Part shown: piece after piece, positions 12,251-25,109 of the stretch | How the letters are laid out: every line of letters starts with the position of its first letter | How positions within the stretch are numbered: position 1 is the stretch's first letter | Origin: Coenobita brevimanus | Taxonomy: Eukaryota; Arthropoda; Malacostraca; Decapoda; Coenobitidae | NCBI GenBank assembly: GCA_032717465.1 | Contig: CM064690.1 | Span: 15,465,175-15,529,174 of the forward strand | Reading direction: 5' to 3' | Length of the DNA: 64,000 bases | The notes under the pieces: generated by a model | What the model was told of the DNA's origin: nothing | Seen by the model: the letters and a program-made list of their open reading frames with translations, nothing else | The model's database searches: none | Made by a program: the position numbers and the translations under genes

Positions 12251-13013
12251 GAGGTGATGGTCAGTACAGTGTTTCAACCCCATTTAGTTTTGGGCATGAA
12301 ACCTGTTTTTCCTCAATTTTTACAAGCAAATTTACTGAACGTGACATTCATTTCCGTTGCAAATCACGTTATTCTGAGATGTGACCTCTAATTCCCGTCA
12401 TTCAGTAGTTATTGCAAAGGAAAATGAATGTCATAATGCAATAATTAATTCCAAAATAACTACCCACCTTAACTTAATTAATCCAGCTCATTTACTATGT
12501 CACCATACTTTCTGAGGCTTAGTTAAAACAAAAAGGAAAGAAAGAAAAGAACAATCCAGCTGAGAGCGGACGAATTTGCGAGCATAATTTCCTATACCGC
12601 CAAAACTGATGTTGGTTAATATATATTCGTGGCAATCAGCAGCATTATAGAATCTTTTACTAACGTTGAATGGAAGCGAGAGCACACACTAATATTCTAA
12701 TGACTCACTGAGGACTGGATCTGTAATTTTACCAATGAAATGAGGGTTAGGGTAGGACGAAAATGAGGATAGGTTAAGCTGTACCGTAAGTAGAAAGATG
12801 GTGAAAGTGGATATGGGATAGGTCTGGATGTGAGGAGTAAGGATGCTGGTTAAACAGAGGGAAGGGTAGAGGTAGGGCAAGTTACCCCCTCACTCTCCCT
12901 CCCCTACAACACGACACAAAGTGGTACAGAGGAATTTGACACCCTATATGGGAGGGGGGGGGTTAGGTGTTGTGGGAGGGGGGGGGAGGTAACCTGTTCT
13001 GCCATTTGCCTCA
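12251..13013. other. No gene recognised
   Basis: AT-rich unique sequence, with a G-rich patch at 12950-12990. No supported coding or repeat structure. Confidence 0.5.
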
Positions 13014-13212
13014 CCCCTACCCTTACTCACCCCTGCCCTTACTCACCCCTGCCCTTACTCACCCCAATCCTTACTCACCCCTACCCTTACTCACCCACAC
13101 CCTTACTCACCCCTACCCTTACTCACCCCTACCCTTACTCACTCACACCCTTACTCACCCCTACCCTTACTCACCCCTACCCTTACTCACCCCTACCCTT
13201 ACTCATCCCCAC
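13014..13212. repeat. 16-bp minisatellite
   Basis: About 12 tandem copies of CCTACCCTTACTCACC with few substitutions (CCTGCCC, CACACCC and CCAATCC variants). The unit length is not a multiple of three, so the translated frame repeats every 16 residues (PYPYSPLPLLTPTLTH type). Confidence 0.9.
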
Positions 13213-13344
13213 TCTCGCCCACTCTGACACTTATACTTGTTCACATATTTGTATTTCCTTCACACAATGAATCTACTGTACAACTTCCCATTTTTTTTTT
13301 TTTCAAAACTCCTCTTCACCCCTTTTTCCTTCCACATCTCTTTA

Positions 13345-13393
13345 CTAACTGATCACTGCACCACAGTGCCAGTGTGGTGCAATGATCAGTTAG
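13345..13393. repeat. Near-perfect 21-bp hairpin
   Basis: CTAACTGATCACTGCACCACA at 13345-13365 pairs with its complement at 13373-13393 at 20 of 21 positions, across a 7-nt loop (GTGCCAG). It stands alone in unique sequence. It could be a cruciform, a transcribed small hairpin or a relic of a palindromic element. Confidence 0.85.
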
Positions 13394-14089
13394 CGTTGCG
13401 GTGCACCACACAACCTGTTGTATCCACTCCGTGTACAGTCGCGGACACAAATATTAATTCACTTCCAAATGACATAACGAGACGGTGAGTACTGAGTTTC
13501 AAAGTGCAGTAATGCGATCCTCAGATCAAACTTTCAGAATATGCTAAAATTTTTCGGAATTGTTTGAATGAGAAGTGATACTGTTGTCAGCAAATGTACA
13601 ACCTGCGGTACTGGTATTTCATGATCCGTGCCTATCATATACTCGTATTATAGCTCACTTTTGATCTTTGTATTTTCTCCATACCTTGAACTGACGCAAT
13701 CGTCGTCGTTGGGAGTGAAGACTTCGTAGCACCGTTGTTAGTGATTTACTGTGCATATTACACCATGATATCAGCGTGCTGGTAGACCCTCAACGTAGGG
13801 ACGATAAACACGCGCTCATTAGAGGGGGGAAAAAAGTAACTCCGAAATACAAAGGTTTTAAGTCTTTAATATCCTTTCAACTTAACCTCAAGCTTTTCTC
13901 TACCCTAAAGAATCCTAAAGTAAAACATAACGTTAAAACGCTAAAACACCCTCAGTTAAAACCCCATTTCTCTATATTTTTCTTTTTCTCCTTTCCTAGG
14001 ACGGCCTAGCTCTAAAATGGCATAGCTAATCATTTTTTCTTCTTCACAAAGGAGTTTCATTCTCAGGTGGGTATAAAGCATTACAGGTC
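13394..14089. other. No gene recognised
   Basis: AT-rich unique sequence. The short Lys-rich frame at 13776-14009 has no recognisable motif. Confidence 0.5.
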
Positions 14090-14440
14090 AGGAATACATC
14101 ACCCTTAACAGCTTTGACCCAACTGAAACCAAAACTGGTGGACGGGTTGAGAGTCAGAAAAAGATGATGTGATTCACTTTTGAGGCAAATTGGTCAAAGT
14201 TTTGGTCACAAGGGAAGGTCAGAATTAAGGGCCTGAACTCACAAAGTATATATTCGATTAGGATCAACCTTTGTGGAAGGGTTTAACGTGGGCCAAGGAT
14301 GAAAGGGTTCTATTTTGAGGACAACAGATCAAAAGTTAAGATCACAGGGCAATGTCAGCTTAAGTTCTGTTGATCCAATGGCAGGACTGTAGGTCAAGCA
14401 GGAATGACATAAGTCAAGTTTCAGAAAAGAATGAATAAAA
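14090..14440 (-). repeat. Modular repeat with GGTCA-type blocks
   Basis: Two diverged modules contain GGTCAAAGTTTTGGTCAC (about 14192) and GATCAAAAGTTAAGATCAC (about 14328). These are the complement of the TGACCTTTGACC-type blocks at 38.7-38.9 kb and 23.05 kb. This is characteristic of modular, microsatellite-bearing invertebrate repeats, often linked with Helitron-like elements; that link is inference. Confidence 0.4.
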
Positions 14441-15283
14441 GCCAAAGCCACAGGTAAGAGTCAAATTTTGTGCGGTAGACTGACTGTAAGGCGCCGATAT
14501 TGCTCTCTCTGAGTGTTCTTTCTTGTTATAATCTCCAGACGACTTTATTCACCTCAAGAGACTTTTCGAAAGGAAGGGAATTAGAGACTCCATTAGCTCG
14601 TTACTACAATGCCGCTCTGCTACTGTAAACTGAGTAACAAACAAAAACCTTCGTAACTTTTTAACATAAAGGCTTTTAAGAAATCAATTAAACAAATGTG
14701 GATACACATTTTATAAAATGTATGAATATGTAGGAATGGTGGTGGCCCAAAGGCCATCGAAACAAGGCTAAGGATTTAAAAGCCATGCAACCCAGTCCCA
14801 TTTATTTTCTTAGTTATTCTTTTCTGTCATTCCTTTTTTTTTTCTTTTTATCTTGTACTGCAGTAATTCCCATTAAAGTGTAACAATCATTTGAATATTA
14901 GTGCATCCAAAAAGAATAGTGTCGTGATTGCTGTATGTATAAGTATTAATAAACCACCCAGTGTTTAAAAGTACGCAGTAAAAAGAGATTATTGGATGGA
15001 GCTGCATGTCCTTTTACTACCTCGAGATTGTTCCGATGGCTTTGGGCGTACTGACATCCTTCTGCTTTATACATTGTATAATAATGTAGTTTTTACATTT
15101 TTTGATGTTATTTGCACAGTCTAGGTATCGATATATTTTGCCTCAATAACGCACATCGTCCTAAGAAGCAAAAAGCAAAATAAATCTCTGAGGGAGATGT
15201 GTTAAGAAATCTCCGAAATTGGGCTTAGATTATGATCTTTGTGCTCGCATCACTCCACTGCCACCCCTCCCTGTCACCTTACA
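14441..15283. other. No gene recognised; one dispersed-motif copy
   Basis: CCAGACGACTTTATTCACC with AGAGACTTTTCGAAAGG at 14534-14575 is a clear copy of the dispersed motif. The rest is AT-rich unique sequence. Confidence 0.4.
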
Positions 15284-15797
15284 GCTTTATTTCTCTCCCT
15301 TCCAGCCTCCCTTCCATATCTCCTTTTCTTTCCCGCCCATCCCCCTTTCTGTTCTTTACTTCCTTTTCTTACTAACATTTTCTTCTTTCCCCATTTCTTT
15401 TCCCTTTCATCCCCTCCTTCTTTTTCCCAATTTCTCCGTCTTCCTAACGATACCGGTTTCTTTTCTCTTCCTTCTCATACTTTCTCTTCCCTTCCTTTTC
15501 TCCTTCTCTTCCCTTTCCTTCCCTACCGCCCTCCCATTTTCTTTCCTCTAACTCTCCTATCCTCGCTATTCCTTTCCCCTCCCCCCCTTTTTCCATCCAC
15601 CCCATCCTTCCTCCTTTTCTTCCCCTGCTCTTCTCCTTTCCATTTCTTTTTCCTCAATCCCTTTTCCATTTTCCCGCTTATCCTCAATCCTTATCCCTCT
15701 CCTCTCCATTTTCCCTTCTCTCCATCGTCATTTACCTAGTCTCTCTCTCTCTCTCTCTCTGTCTCTGTCTGTGTCTGTCTGTCTGTCTGTCTGTCTC

Positions 15798-15841
<44 letters not shown>

Positions 15842-16080
15842 TCATTTCTATATTCTTCTCCTTCTTCTCCATCCCCCTGTTCTCTCCTGCCGACTCCCCT
15901 TATCCCTCCACCCTACCTTCTTGCCCTTTATCTCTCGCTCTTTCTCTTACCCAGTCCCCTCTCTTCCCTTTTCTCCTCCTGTCCCCCACCCTCCCTTCTC
16001 CTCTTCCCTCTCCCTCCTCCCCCTCCCCTCTCCTTTTCCCTCCTCTCCCTCTCCTTTTCCCTCCCCCTCCCCCCCAGGTA
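15284..16080. repeat. ~800-bp polypyrimidine tract
   Basis: The plus strand is almost entirely C and T, mostly irregular (CTTTTCC, CCCTCC) with a (CT)n/(CTGT)n core at 15740-15838. The 110- and 166-codon Phe/Leu/Pro/Ser frames are compositional. Such a long homopyrimidine strand can adopt triplex DNA. Confidence 0.9.
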
Positions 16081-16289
16081 TACAGTACAGTGCCACGCGC
16101 AGGACAGCCCAGTTAGTTGGCACCCATCTTGACTGTGGCACCGTGGTGAGTTGGTGCAGAGGCGGGGATTTATTTACCTTACTTCACTGTATTGTTTTTT
16201 TAACTACTTCAGTCGGATGACGTATTTTAAAGATATTCTTGCTATCGCCATTTCTTAATTAAAGGCGTTAGACATCGCATTGAAAAAGT

Positions 16290-16614
16290 TGGTGTATGTC
16301 AATGGACTGCCCAAAGCCGAATAGCGTAGTCGGCATCAGCCTGAGTAAATACGTTATTATGGTGAAGGGGACGTGCGTACGACTCTGGGCCAAGACCTGA
16401 CAACCGTACCCCTGAGGCCCAGCAGTCCTCCTGCCTGCCATACGTCTTCCTATGTGGCCACTCGAGACGCAGTGCCCACCGTCGATACTGAACACATGCT
16501 ACGGCTGTCAGTTTCAGGACAGGTGTCATTGCATAGGCGAGGGTGTTTTAACGGCATGTTGACGGGTCTTGTGGAACAGAAGAAAACTCTTCTCTAACGA
16601 AATTCAAATAAACA
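16290..16614 (-). mobile_element. SINE family 1 copy without tRNA head
   Basis: 16378-16612 aligns with 29785-30012 in the same orientation. Shared blocks include GACTCTGGGC, GGCCCAG(C/T)AGTCCTCCT, CATACTGAA-type and GACGGGTCTTGTGGAACAG-type sequence, and GAAATTCAAAT. The tRNA-like head present at 30.0 kb is absent. The copy is therefore truncated or an internal deletion product. Confidence 0.6.
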
Positions 16615-16644
16615 AAGTCTTTCTTGCCCCACTTTGGGTTAGTG

Positions 16645-19408
16645 TATTGCGGTGTGAGTAGTGTTGTGGTACTGTGGTATTAGTGTTGTGGTGTTGTGGT
16701 GTGAGTAGTGTTGTGGTACTGTGGTATTAGTGTTGTGGTGTTGTGGTACTGTGGTGTTGGTGACGTTGTGGTGTTGTGGTGTTAATGGTGTTGTGGTACT
16801 GTGGTGTTAGTGGTGTTGTGGTACTGTGGTGTTAGTGGTGTTGTGTTACTGTGGTGTTGTGGTGTTAATGGTGTTGTGGTACTGTGGTGTTGTGGTGTTA
16901 ATGGTGTTGTGGTACTGTGGTGTTAGTGGTGTTGTGGTACTGTGGTGTTAATGGTGTTGTGGTACTGTGGTATTAGTGGTGTTGTGGTACTGTGGTGTTG
17001 GTAACGTTGTGGTGTTGTGGTGTAAATGGTGTTGTGGTACTGTGGTGTTAATGGTGTTGTGGTACTGTGGTGTTAGTGGTGTTGTGGTACTGTGGTGTTG
17101 TGGTGTTAATGGTGTTGTGGTACTGTGGTGTTAGTGGTGTTGTGGTACTGTGGTGTTAGTGGTGTTGTGGTACTGTGGTGTTAGTGGTGTTGTGGTACTG
17201 TGGTGTTGGTAACGTTGTGGTGTTGTGGTGTTAATGGTGTTGTGGTACTGTGGTGTTAGTGGTGCTGTGGTATTGTGTTAGTGGTGTTGTGGTACTGTGG
17301 TGTTAGTGATGTTGTGTTGTGGTGTTAGTGGTGTTGTGGTGTTATGGTACTGTGATGTTAGTGATGTTGTGGTGTTGTATTGTTGTGTTAGTGGTGTTGT
17401 ATTAGAGGTGTTAGTGGTGTTGTGATGTTAGTAGTGTTGCGGTGTTAGTGGTGTTGTGATGTTAGTAGTGTTGCGGTGTTAGTGGTGTTGTGATGTTAGT
17501 AGTGTTGCGGTGTTAGTGGTGTTGTGATGTTAGTGGTGTTGTGATGTTAGTGGTGTTGTGATGTTAGTAGTGTTGTGGTGTTAGTAGTGTTGCGGTGTTA
17601 GTAGTGTTGCGGTGTTAGTGGTGTTGTGATGTTAGTAGTGTTGCGGTGTTAGTGGTGTTGTGATGTTAGTAGTGTTGCGGTGTTAGTGGTGTTGTGGTGT
17701 TGTGTTAGTGGTGTTGTGTTAGTGGTGTTGTGGTGTTGTGTTAGTGGTGTTGTGGTGTTAGTGGTGTTGCGCTGTTGTTAGTGGCGTTGTGGTACTATGG
17801 TGTTAGTGATGTTGTGGTGTTGTGGTATTAGTGGTGCTGTGGTATTAGTGGTGTTGTGGTATTAGTGGTGTTGTGGTATTAGTGGTGTTGTGGTATTAGT
17901 GGTGTTGTGTTGTTAGTGGTGTTGTGGTGTTAGTGGTGTTGTGGTATTAGTGGTGTTGTGGTATTAGTGGTGCTGTGGTATTAGTGGTGTTGTGGTGTTA
18001 GTGGTGTTGTGGTATTAGTGGTGTTGTGGTGTTAGTGGTGTTGTGGTATTAGTGGTGTTGTGGTATTAGTGGTGTTGTGGTATTAGTGGTGTTGTGGTGT
18101 TAGTGGTGTTGTGGTATTAGTGGTGTTGTGGTATTAGTGGTGTTGTGGTATTAGTGGTGTTAGTGGTGTTAGTGGTGTTGTGGTGTTAGTGGTGTTGTGG
18201 TGTTAGTGTGTTGTGGTGTTAGTGTGTTGTGGTGTTAGTGGTGTTGTGGTGTTAGTGTGTTGTGGTATTAGTGGTGTAGTGGTGTTAGTGGTGTTGTGGT
18301 GTTAGTGTGTTGTGGTGTTAGTGGTGTTGTGGTGTTAGTGTGTTGTGGTGTTAGTGGTGTTGTGGTGTTAGTGTGTTGTGGTGTTAGTGGTGTTGTGGTA
18401 TTAGTGTTGTGGTGTTAGTTATGTTGGTGTTAATGGTGTTGTGGTGTTAGTGGTGTTGTGGTATTAGTGATGTTGTGGTGTTGTGGTCTTAGTGGTGTTG
18501 TGGTGTTAGTGGTGTTGTGGTATTAGTAGTGTTGTGGTATTAGTAGTGTTGTGGTATTAGTGGTGTTGTGGTATTAGTGGTGTTGTGGTGTTGTGGTGTT
18601 AGTGGTGTTGTGGTATTAGTAGTGTTGTGGTGTTAGTGGTGTTGTGGTGTTAGTGGTGTTGTGGTATTAGTAGTGTGTGGTATTAGTGGTGTTGTGGTAT
18701 TAGTGGTGTTGTGGTATTAGTGGTGCTGTGGTGTTAGTGGTGTTGTGGTATTAGTAGTGTTGTGGTATTAGTGGTGTTGTGGTATTAGTGATGCTGTGGT
18801 GTTAGGGGTATTGTGGTGTTAGTGGAGTTGTGGTATTAGTGGTGCTGTGGTGTTAGTGGTGTTGTGGTATTAGTGGTGCTGTGGTATTGGTGGTGCTGTG
18901 GTATTAGGAGTGTGGTATTAGTGGTGCTGTGGTGTTAGTGGTGTTATGGTATTAGTGGTACTGTGGTGTTAGTGGTGTTATGGTATTAGTGGTGCTGTGG
19001 TGTTAGTGGTGTTATGGTATTAGTGGTACTGTGGTGTTAGTGGTGTTATGGTATTAGTGGTACTGTGGTGTTAGTGGTGTTGTGGTATTAGTGGTACTGT
19101 GGTGTTAGTGGTGTTATGGTATTAGTGGTACTGTGGTGTTAGTGGTGTTGTGGTATTAGTGGTGCTGTGGTGTTAGTGGTGTTATGGTATTAGTTGTGCT
19201 GTGGTGTTAGGGGTATTGTGGTGTTAGTGGTGCTGTGGTATTAGTGGTGTTGTGGTATTAGTGGTACTGTGGTGTTAGTGGTGTTATGGTATTAGTGGTG
19301 CTGTGGTGTTAGTGATGTTGTGGTATTAGTGGTGCTGTGGTGTTAGGGGTATTGTGGTGTTAGTGGTGTTATTGTATTAGTGGTGTTGTGGTGTTATGTT
19401 AGTGGTTA
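16645..19408. repeat. 2.76-kb GT-rich minisatellite
   Basis: An imperfect array of GTGGTGTTA and GTGGTGTT half-units has a common full period of 17 bp (GTGGTATTAGTGGTGTT). Sub-domains differ: 16.65-17.3 kb is rich in GGTACTGTGG and TTAATGG variants, 17.4-17.7 kb alternates GTTGCGG with TGATGTTAG, and 18.9-19.3 kb carries GGTGTTATGG and GGTACTGTGG variants. The plus strand nearly lacks C, so strand asymmetry is extreme. GG doublets every 3-8 bases could form two-tetrad quadruplexes. There is no coding frame. Confidence 0.95.
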
Positions 19409-19536
19409 TCTGTGTAATAAAAAACTAATGTTGTCAGTGAATCAGTTTTGAATCAACAATGAACCACTAATTATCTTATCATTGACAAAGCCCCAGTATT
19501 ATAGTGCACGGAAAGCCAGGTGATTTTACTCAACTA

Positions 19537-19539
<3 letters not shown>

Positions 19540-19634
<95 letters not shown>

Positions 19635-19656
19635 GTCTGTCTGTCTGTCTCACTAC
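19540..19656. repeat. (TA)n(CTGT)n compound microsatellite
   Basis: About 46 TA units are followed by CTGT units, then by the end of repeat F. Confidence 0.95.
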
Positions 19657-19665
19657 ATCAATCTA

Positions 19666-20022
19666 TTGCCAGACGCCATAATCCCGTAAGGGGTGGCCAT
19701 TTGACTTTGAGTTATTTGTTTTACGGGGAGGGGCACTAACCCTCCACCAACCCACTTGTTGACACGTGGGGAGCACGTATGGTTTTGTTATATGGTTACC
19801 ACCCAGCGTTGTATATGGTGTCTTGGCCTACAGGAAACCATTTGGCTTGTCACTCAATTTAAAGCCACCTGTAAAGGAAAGAAAAGCAATAAGAAGCTAC
19901 AGGATAGATGGGAGAAATAGGAGGAGAGGAGGGCAGACACAGAAAAAGAATGATAAAGGCTAAGGAAGAAGTAGGCAGCACTACATCAAGTGTGCGGATG
20001 ATGGTCGCCCCCACCTACCACT
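19666..20022 (-). mobile_element. Repeat F, uninterrupted copy
   Basis: About 357 bp, the best reference copy of the family in the window. On the minus strand it starts GTGGTAGGTGGGGGCGACC and ends GGGATTATGGCGTCTGGCAA, where a short tandem tail follows. There is no protein-coding frame of note. It abuts (TATC)n at 20025 and then a LINE 3' end. Confidence 0.75.
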
Positions 20023-20024
20023 AA

Positions 20025-20083
20025 TATCTATATCTATCTATCTGTCTATCTATCTATCTATCTATCTATCTGTCTATCTATAT
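20025..20083. repeat. (TATC)n microsatellite
   Basis: Interrupted TATC/TGTC units separate repeat F from the 3' end of the adjoining LINE. On the LINE strand they read (GATA)n and stand where a poly(A) tail is expected. Confidence 0.9.
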
Positions 20084-23000
20084 ATGCAGGGAAGAAGGAT
20101 CCAAAGGCTAAAAAGCTGCAAATTTTTCCCTCCAATAAAAGAAAGAAAAAAGATACTAGAGAGCCAAATTTATGATCTGTTCATTTCGAGATGCTGGAAC
20201 ACACTGAGTTTAAGAGACTGGAGGTCATAGGCATTAAGAAATACAGACAGAGGGAGATAGTTCCAGATCTGCCCTGTTGCATCATGAAGGACTGGGAGTA
20301 ACGGTTAACTCTTGCATTAGAGAGCTGGACAGAAAAGGCATGAGAGTTTGTTGCCAGACAGGTGCTACGCGCCCACTGGATGGAAGCAGACAATTCAGAG
20401 GAGCAGTGTCAACTGAAGTGGTGATAAACGAGAGATAAAGATGTAACAGTGCGGTTAAGAGACAGAGGTTGAAGAGAGCCAGTAAGAGAAGAGTTAATGA
20501 GACGAAAGCCTTGGACTTCAACTTGTTGTATGTGGGGAGCCCCCCCACACATGAGAGTTGTACTCTACACAGGGGTGAATAAAACCCGTGTATAAAGTTA
20601 ACAATTGTGTAAGGGCAAAGAAGGCACAGAGTCAGCTTAACACACCTAATCTCTTGGAAGGAGATTTTACAAGAGAGGTAACATGGTCTTTCCAACACAA
20701 ATCCCAAGAGAATGAAAACCTGAACATATTTAAAGATGATACAAGATTGAGTTGGGTATTGTTGAAAATCAGGGGATATTCCTGTGGTAGATTTTGATGG
20801 GCCTAAAGATGTAAGAACTGGGTTTTTGATGCATTAAAAACAAGATTACGTTTCCTCAATCAAAAATATGAGCCAAGTCAGACATTAAGTGTGCCATAGC
20901 TTCATGCATTGCTTGTTGAAGCAACCGCTGAGATGCACGCTGTAGGAAGCGGTTGGAAAGGTGGAGGGTGAAATCATTAGGAAATGAGTGAATAGGGTTA
21001 ATGTACCGCTTAGAAGGTCATTGCTGAATAGAATGGAGTTGATGATACGGCAAAGCCCTAGGAGAGGAACGTTGGCTGTCTACAAAAGCAGCAATAGAAC
21101 GACGAAAAATGAAGCTAAAGATGAAGCACAGATTGAAGGATAGGAACCGTAAGAGGGCAGTCTGGAAATTAAAGATTTATGCCAGACTCGATCGAATGCC
21201 TTTGAAAAGTCAAGTGTAATGGTAATACTTTCTCCAAAGTCCCAAATGAAGGATGACCACTAGTCTGAAAGGTAGGTGAGAAGATCGCCAGTGGACCTTC
21301 CCTGGTAGAACCCATACTGATTGGAAAGAAGGTTATGAAAGGAAAAGTGATTTAATCTTTTTAAAAGAATAGATTTTAAAAAAATTAGAATTTCAGGATG
21401 TTAAACCAAAAATAAGGCGATAGTTAGAGGACTACGAATGGTCATTCTTCTTTGAGACAGGCTGAAAGAGAGCGAGCTTCCAGCAAGAAGGAAAGGTACA
21501 AGTTTACAGACAAAGGTGAAAGAGTTTACCTAGGCAGAGTGTAAGCACAGAAGCACAGTTCTTGAGAACAACAGGAGGGACCCCATCAGGCCTATGGCAG
21601 AAAACACATCATTTGAAGAAATTATGTCAGCGATGAGGAAGTCATATGGGGGAAGTGAGGGAGGAACAGCAATGGAATCATCTAATGTGGAATTAGAGGA
21701 GAATGTCAGAGTGAAGAGTTCTGCTTTATCAGTAGAAGAAACAGCTACAGAGTCATCAGAGCAGAAAAGAGGAGGGAAGGATAATGAAGTAAAGTTGTTA
21801 GAAAGGTTTTTGGCAAGGTACCAGAAGAAGTGGGGATAATTTGAGTTGGAGAGTTCAGAGCATTTAGTATGAATGAAATTATTTCTAGCAGCGGAAAGGA
21901 CATACTTAGCATGATTGCCGGCAGAAACATGAAAGAGATGAGTTTCAGGGATGGGTTAGCCTCGGTTCCATTTGAAGGCCCTCTCCTGGTTGTGTACAGC
22001 ATTAGAATAAGAGTGATTAAATGATTTTTTTTTTCATTAGTCACGGGATAAGAGAAAAGAATGTTTGCTTCCATGACTGAGAGAATAACCTCTGCAATGT
22101 GCGAGGCACACTCAGCTGGCTCTGCTATGGAAGCAATAATCATTTCAAGGAAAAACAAAGAAGGCCTCCCAATCAGCAGCTCCAAAGTGCCAAAGCCGTC
22201 TTGCTGCAGTGATAGGACAAGTTAAGGTGAAGAGGTTGTGATCAGAGGAAACCAATGGAGAGAAAAGATTAACAGCATAAGCAGAAAGATTAGTTGTGAA
22301 GAAAAGGTCAAGTATGTTAGAACTCTCTCCAAGGCCGTCAGGGGTACGGGTAGGTTACTATACAAGCTGCTCTAGGTCATTAAAGACGGAAAAAAATGTA
22401 GACTTGTTCACCAGGTGAATCAGTGAAAGGAGAGGAGAATCAAAAGTGGTGGTGAACATTGAAATCACCTAGAAAATTGATTTCATAGAAAGGAGAAATT
22501 CATAGGATGTTCCATCTTAGAACTAAGATAGTCAAAGAATCTTTCATGGTCAGTAGAATTAGGGGATAAATAAACAGCTCAGATATATTTAGTCAGAGAA
22601 TGACAGGATAGCCGAAGCCAGAGAGTAGAAAATTCAGAAGATTCAAGTTCAGAAAGACGAGAGCAAAATACGTTGTTGCATACTGTACATATACACAACA
22701 GCCATGTTTGACTTCTAAGTGAGTATGGAGAAAGTAGGAGGATACAGAGACGGGTTTACTATCAGTCGCCTCAGACAGCTGTGTCAGTAAGGAAGAGAAG
22801 GTGAGGTTCAGAGAAGTGGTGTTCAACAGAGAAAATGAGAGGAAAGGCCATAAATGTTACAGAAATGAAAGAAAAGCATTCTGGAGCCGAAAGCTAATCG
22901 TCCGCCAGAATATGCTGTTGGCCAAATCCAAGATTTAGGCTATATCTTGATACCCTGTAGGTTTCATGTTGATAGCTGAAGCCGTTCATGAGATATAATG

Positions 23001-23179
23001 GTGCTAAAGGCGAACGATGAAAACTAGTTGACCTTTGGCAGCTAATTTAGTGACCTTTACCTTGACCTTGACCTCGAGTGCCCATTTTCAAACTTGCCCA
23101 AGATTTTGGCCATATCTCAATACCCTGAAGGTTTCATGTTGATAGCTCAAGCCGTTCATGAGATATAATGGGAACAGAT

Positions 23180-23235
<56 letters not shown>

Positions 23236-23590
23236 TCTAAAGGCGGGCGATATTGAAGAAGTGAGTCAGTGTGGTTCCAAGCATCTGTCTTGGCGGCCAC
23301 TGGGTGAGGGGCAGATGGTTGGAGATTTTATGGTTCCCCCCATCCCCGCGACTCAGAGGCTGGGTTTTGATTTTTTTTTTTTTAATAGAAGAGGAAGTGG
23401 GGTGTGTAATGTGCGTGTAGTTTGGTGTTCACGGTTTGAAGAAACTGTATAGGAGAGTATCTTGACCTACCCTCTGTGTTACTGAAACACTGAAAACGTT
23501 CAGTAGAGGGGGCTGTTTAGAAGCTAGTCCCCAGGACTGATAAAACTGGAGCGTCAACTCTTTCTATCATCAGCTTTACATCCACCTTGG
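20084..23590 (-). mobile_element. Decayed near-full-length Jockey-like LINE
   Basis: The sequence is collinear with 50010-53281. The 3' UTR starts GGAAGAAGGATCCAAAGG on the plus strand, and then come the RT C-terminus, RT core, endonuclease region and 5' UTR, ending at CATCAGCTTTACATCCACC. Many frameshifts and stops break the frame, so only pieces read through. Recognisable remnants include [20 protein letters not shown] near 22.7 kb and [18 protein letters not shown] near 20.3 kb. A 380-bp foreign segment interrupts it near the 5' end. Confidence 0.85.
22873..23253. mobile_element. 380-bp repeat inserted in the LINE
   Basis: LINE homology stops at about 22873 and resumes at about 23254 (GAAGAAGTGAGTCAG). 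The insert holds two diverged copies, about 170 bp apart, of a module ending AAGCCGTTCATGAGATATAA. A (CA)28 array at 23178-23233 follows. Near its ends, TCGTCCGCC and GGCGGGCGA are imperfect inverted repeats. The phrase CCTTGACCTTGACCTCGAG links it to the modular repeats at 38.7 kb. A Helitron-like non-autonomous element is a plausible reading. Confidence 0.6.
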
Positions 23591-24819
<1,229 letters not shown>

Positions 24820-25109
24820 TTGCCCAATGTTTATGTTGCCTAATGCTTATGTTTTCGGCATATATTTTACCAGATTTTGGTGCTGGTGGAACTATTCTCA
24901 TTCTTGCTTATGAATTTGTTAGTGATGTAACATATGTTACTAATTCCTTCATCGTCCCATGACGATGTCAATCAGACTGAGAGATTCTTCGAATGGACGT
25001 GGTTAAATAGCGCATTCCAGCCTGTCAGTACAAGATGTCTCCCTGCAGCTGAATAAGGTGGTTGGGAGGTATCAGGAATTAGGTTTAAAAAATGTTATTT
25101 CTCTGAAAG

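Noticed and set aside
13014..13212. Telomeric repeat
   Set aside because: The 16-bp CCTACCCTTACTCACC unit contains no run of the arthropod telomere unit TTAGG/CCTAA.
12967..13227. 86-codon Pro/Leu/Tyr-rich frame
   Set aside because: Translation of the 16-bp minisatellite; no independent evidence.
15219..16220. Several 110-166-codon plus-strand frames
   Set aside because: Pure consequence of a polypyrimidine strand, which can hardly encode stop codons.
16645..19408. CRISPR-like or coding repeat array
   Set aside because: No constant repeat with unique spacers; it is a diverged minisatellite without an open frame.
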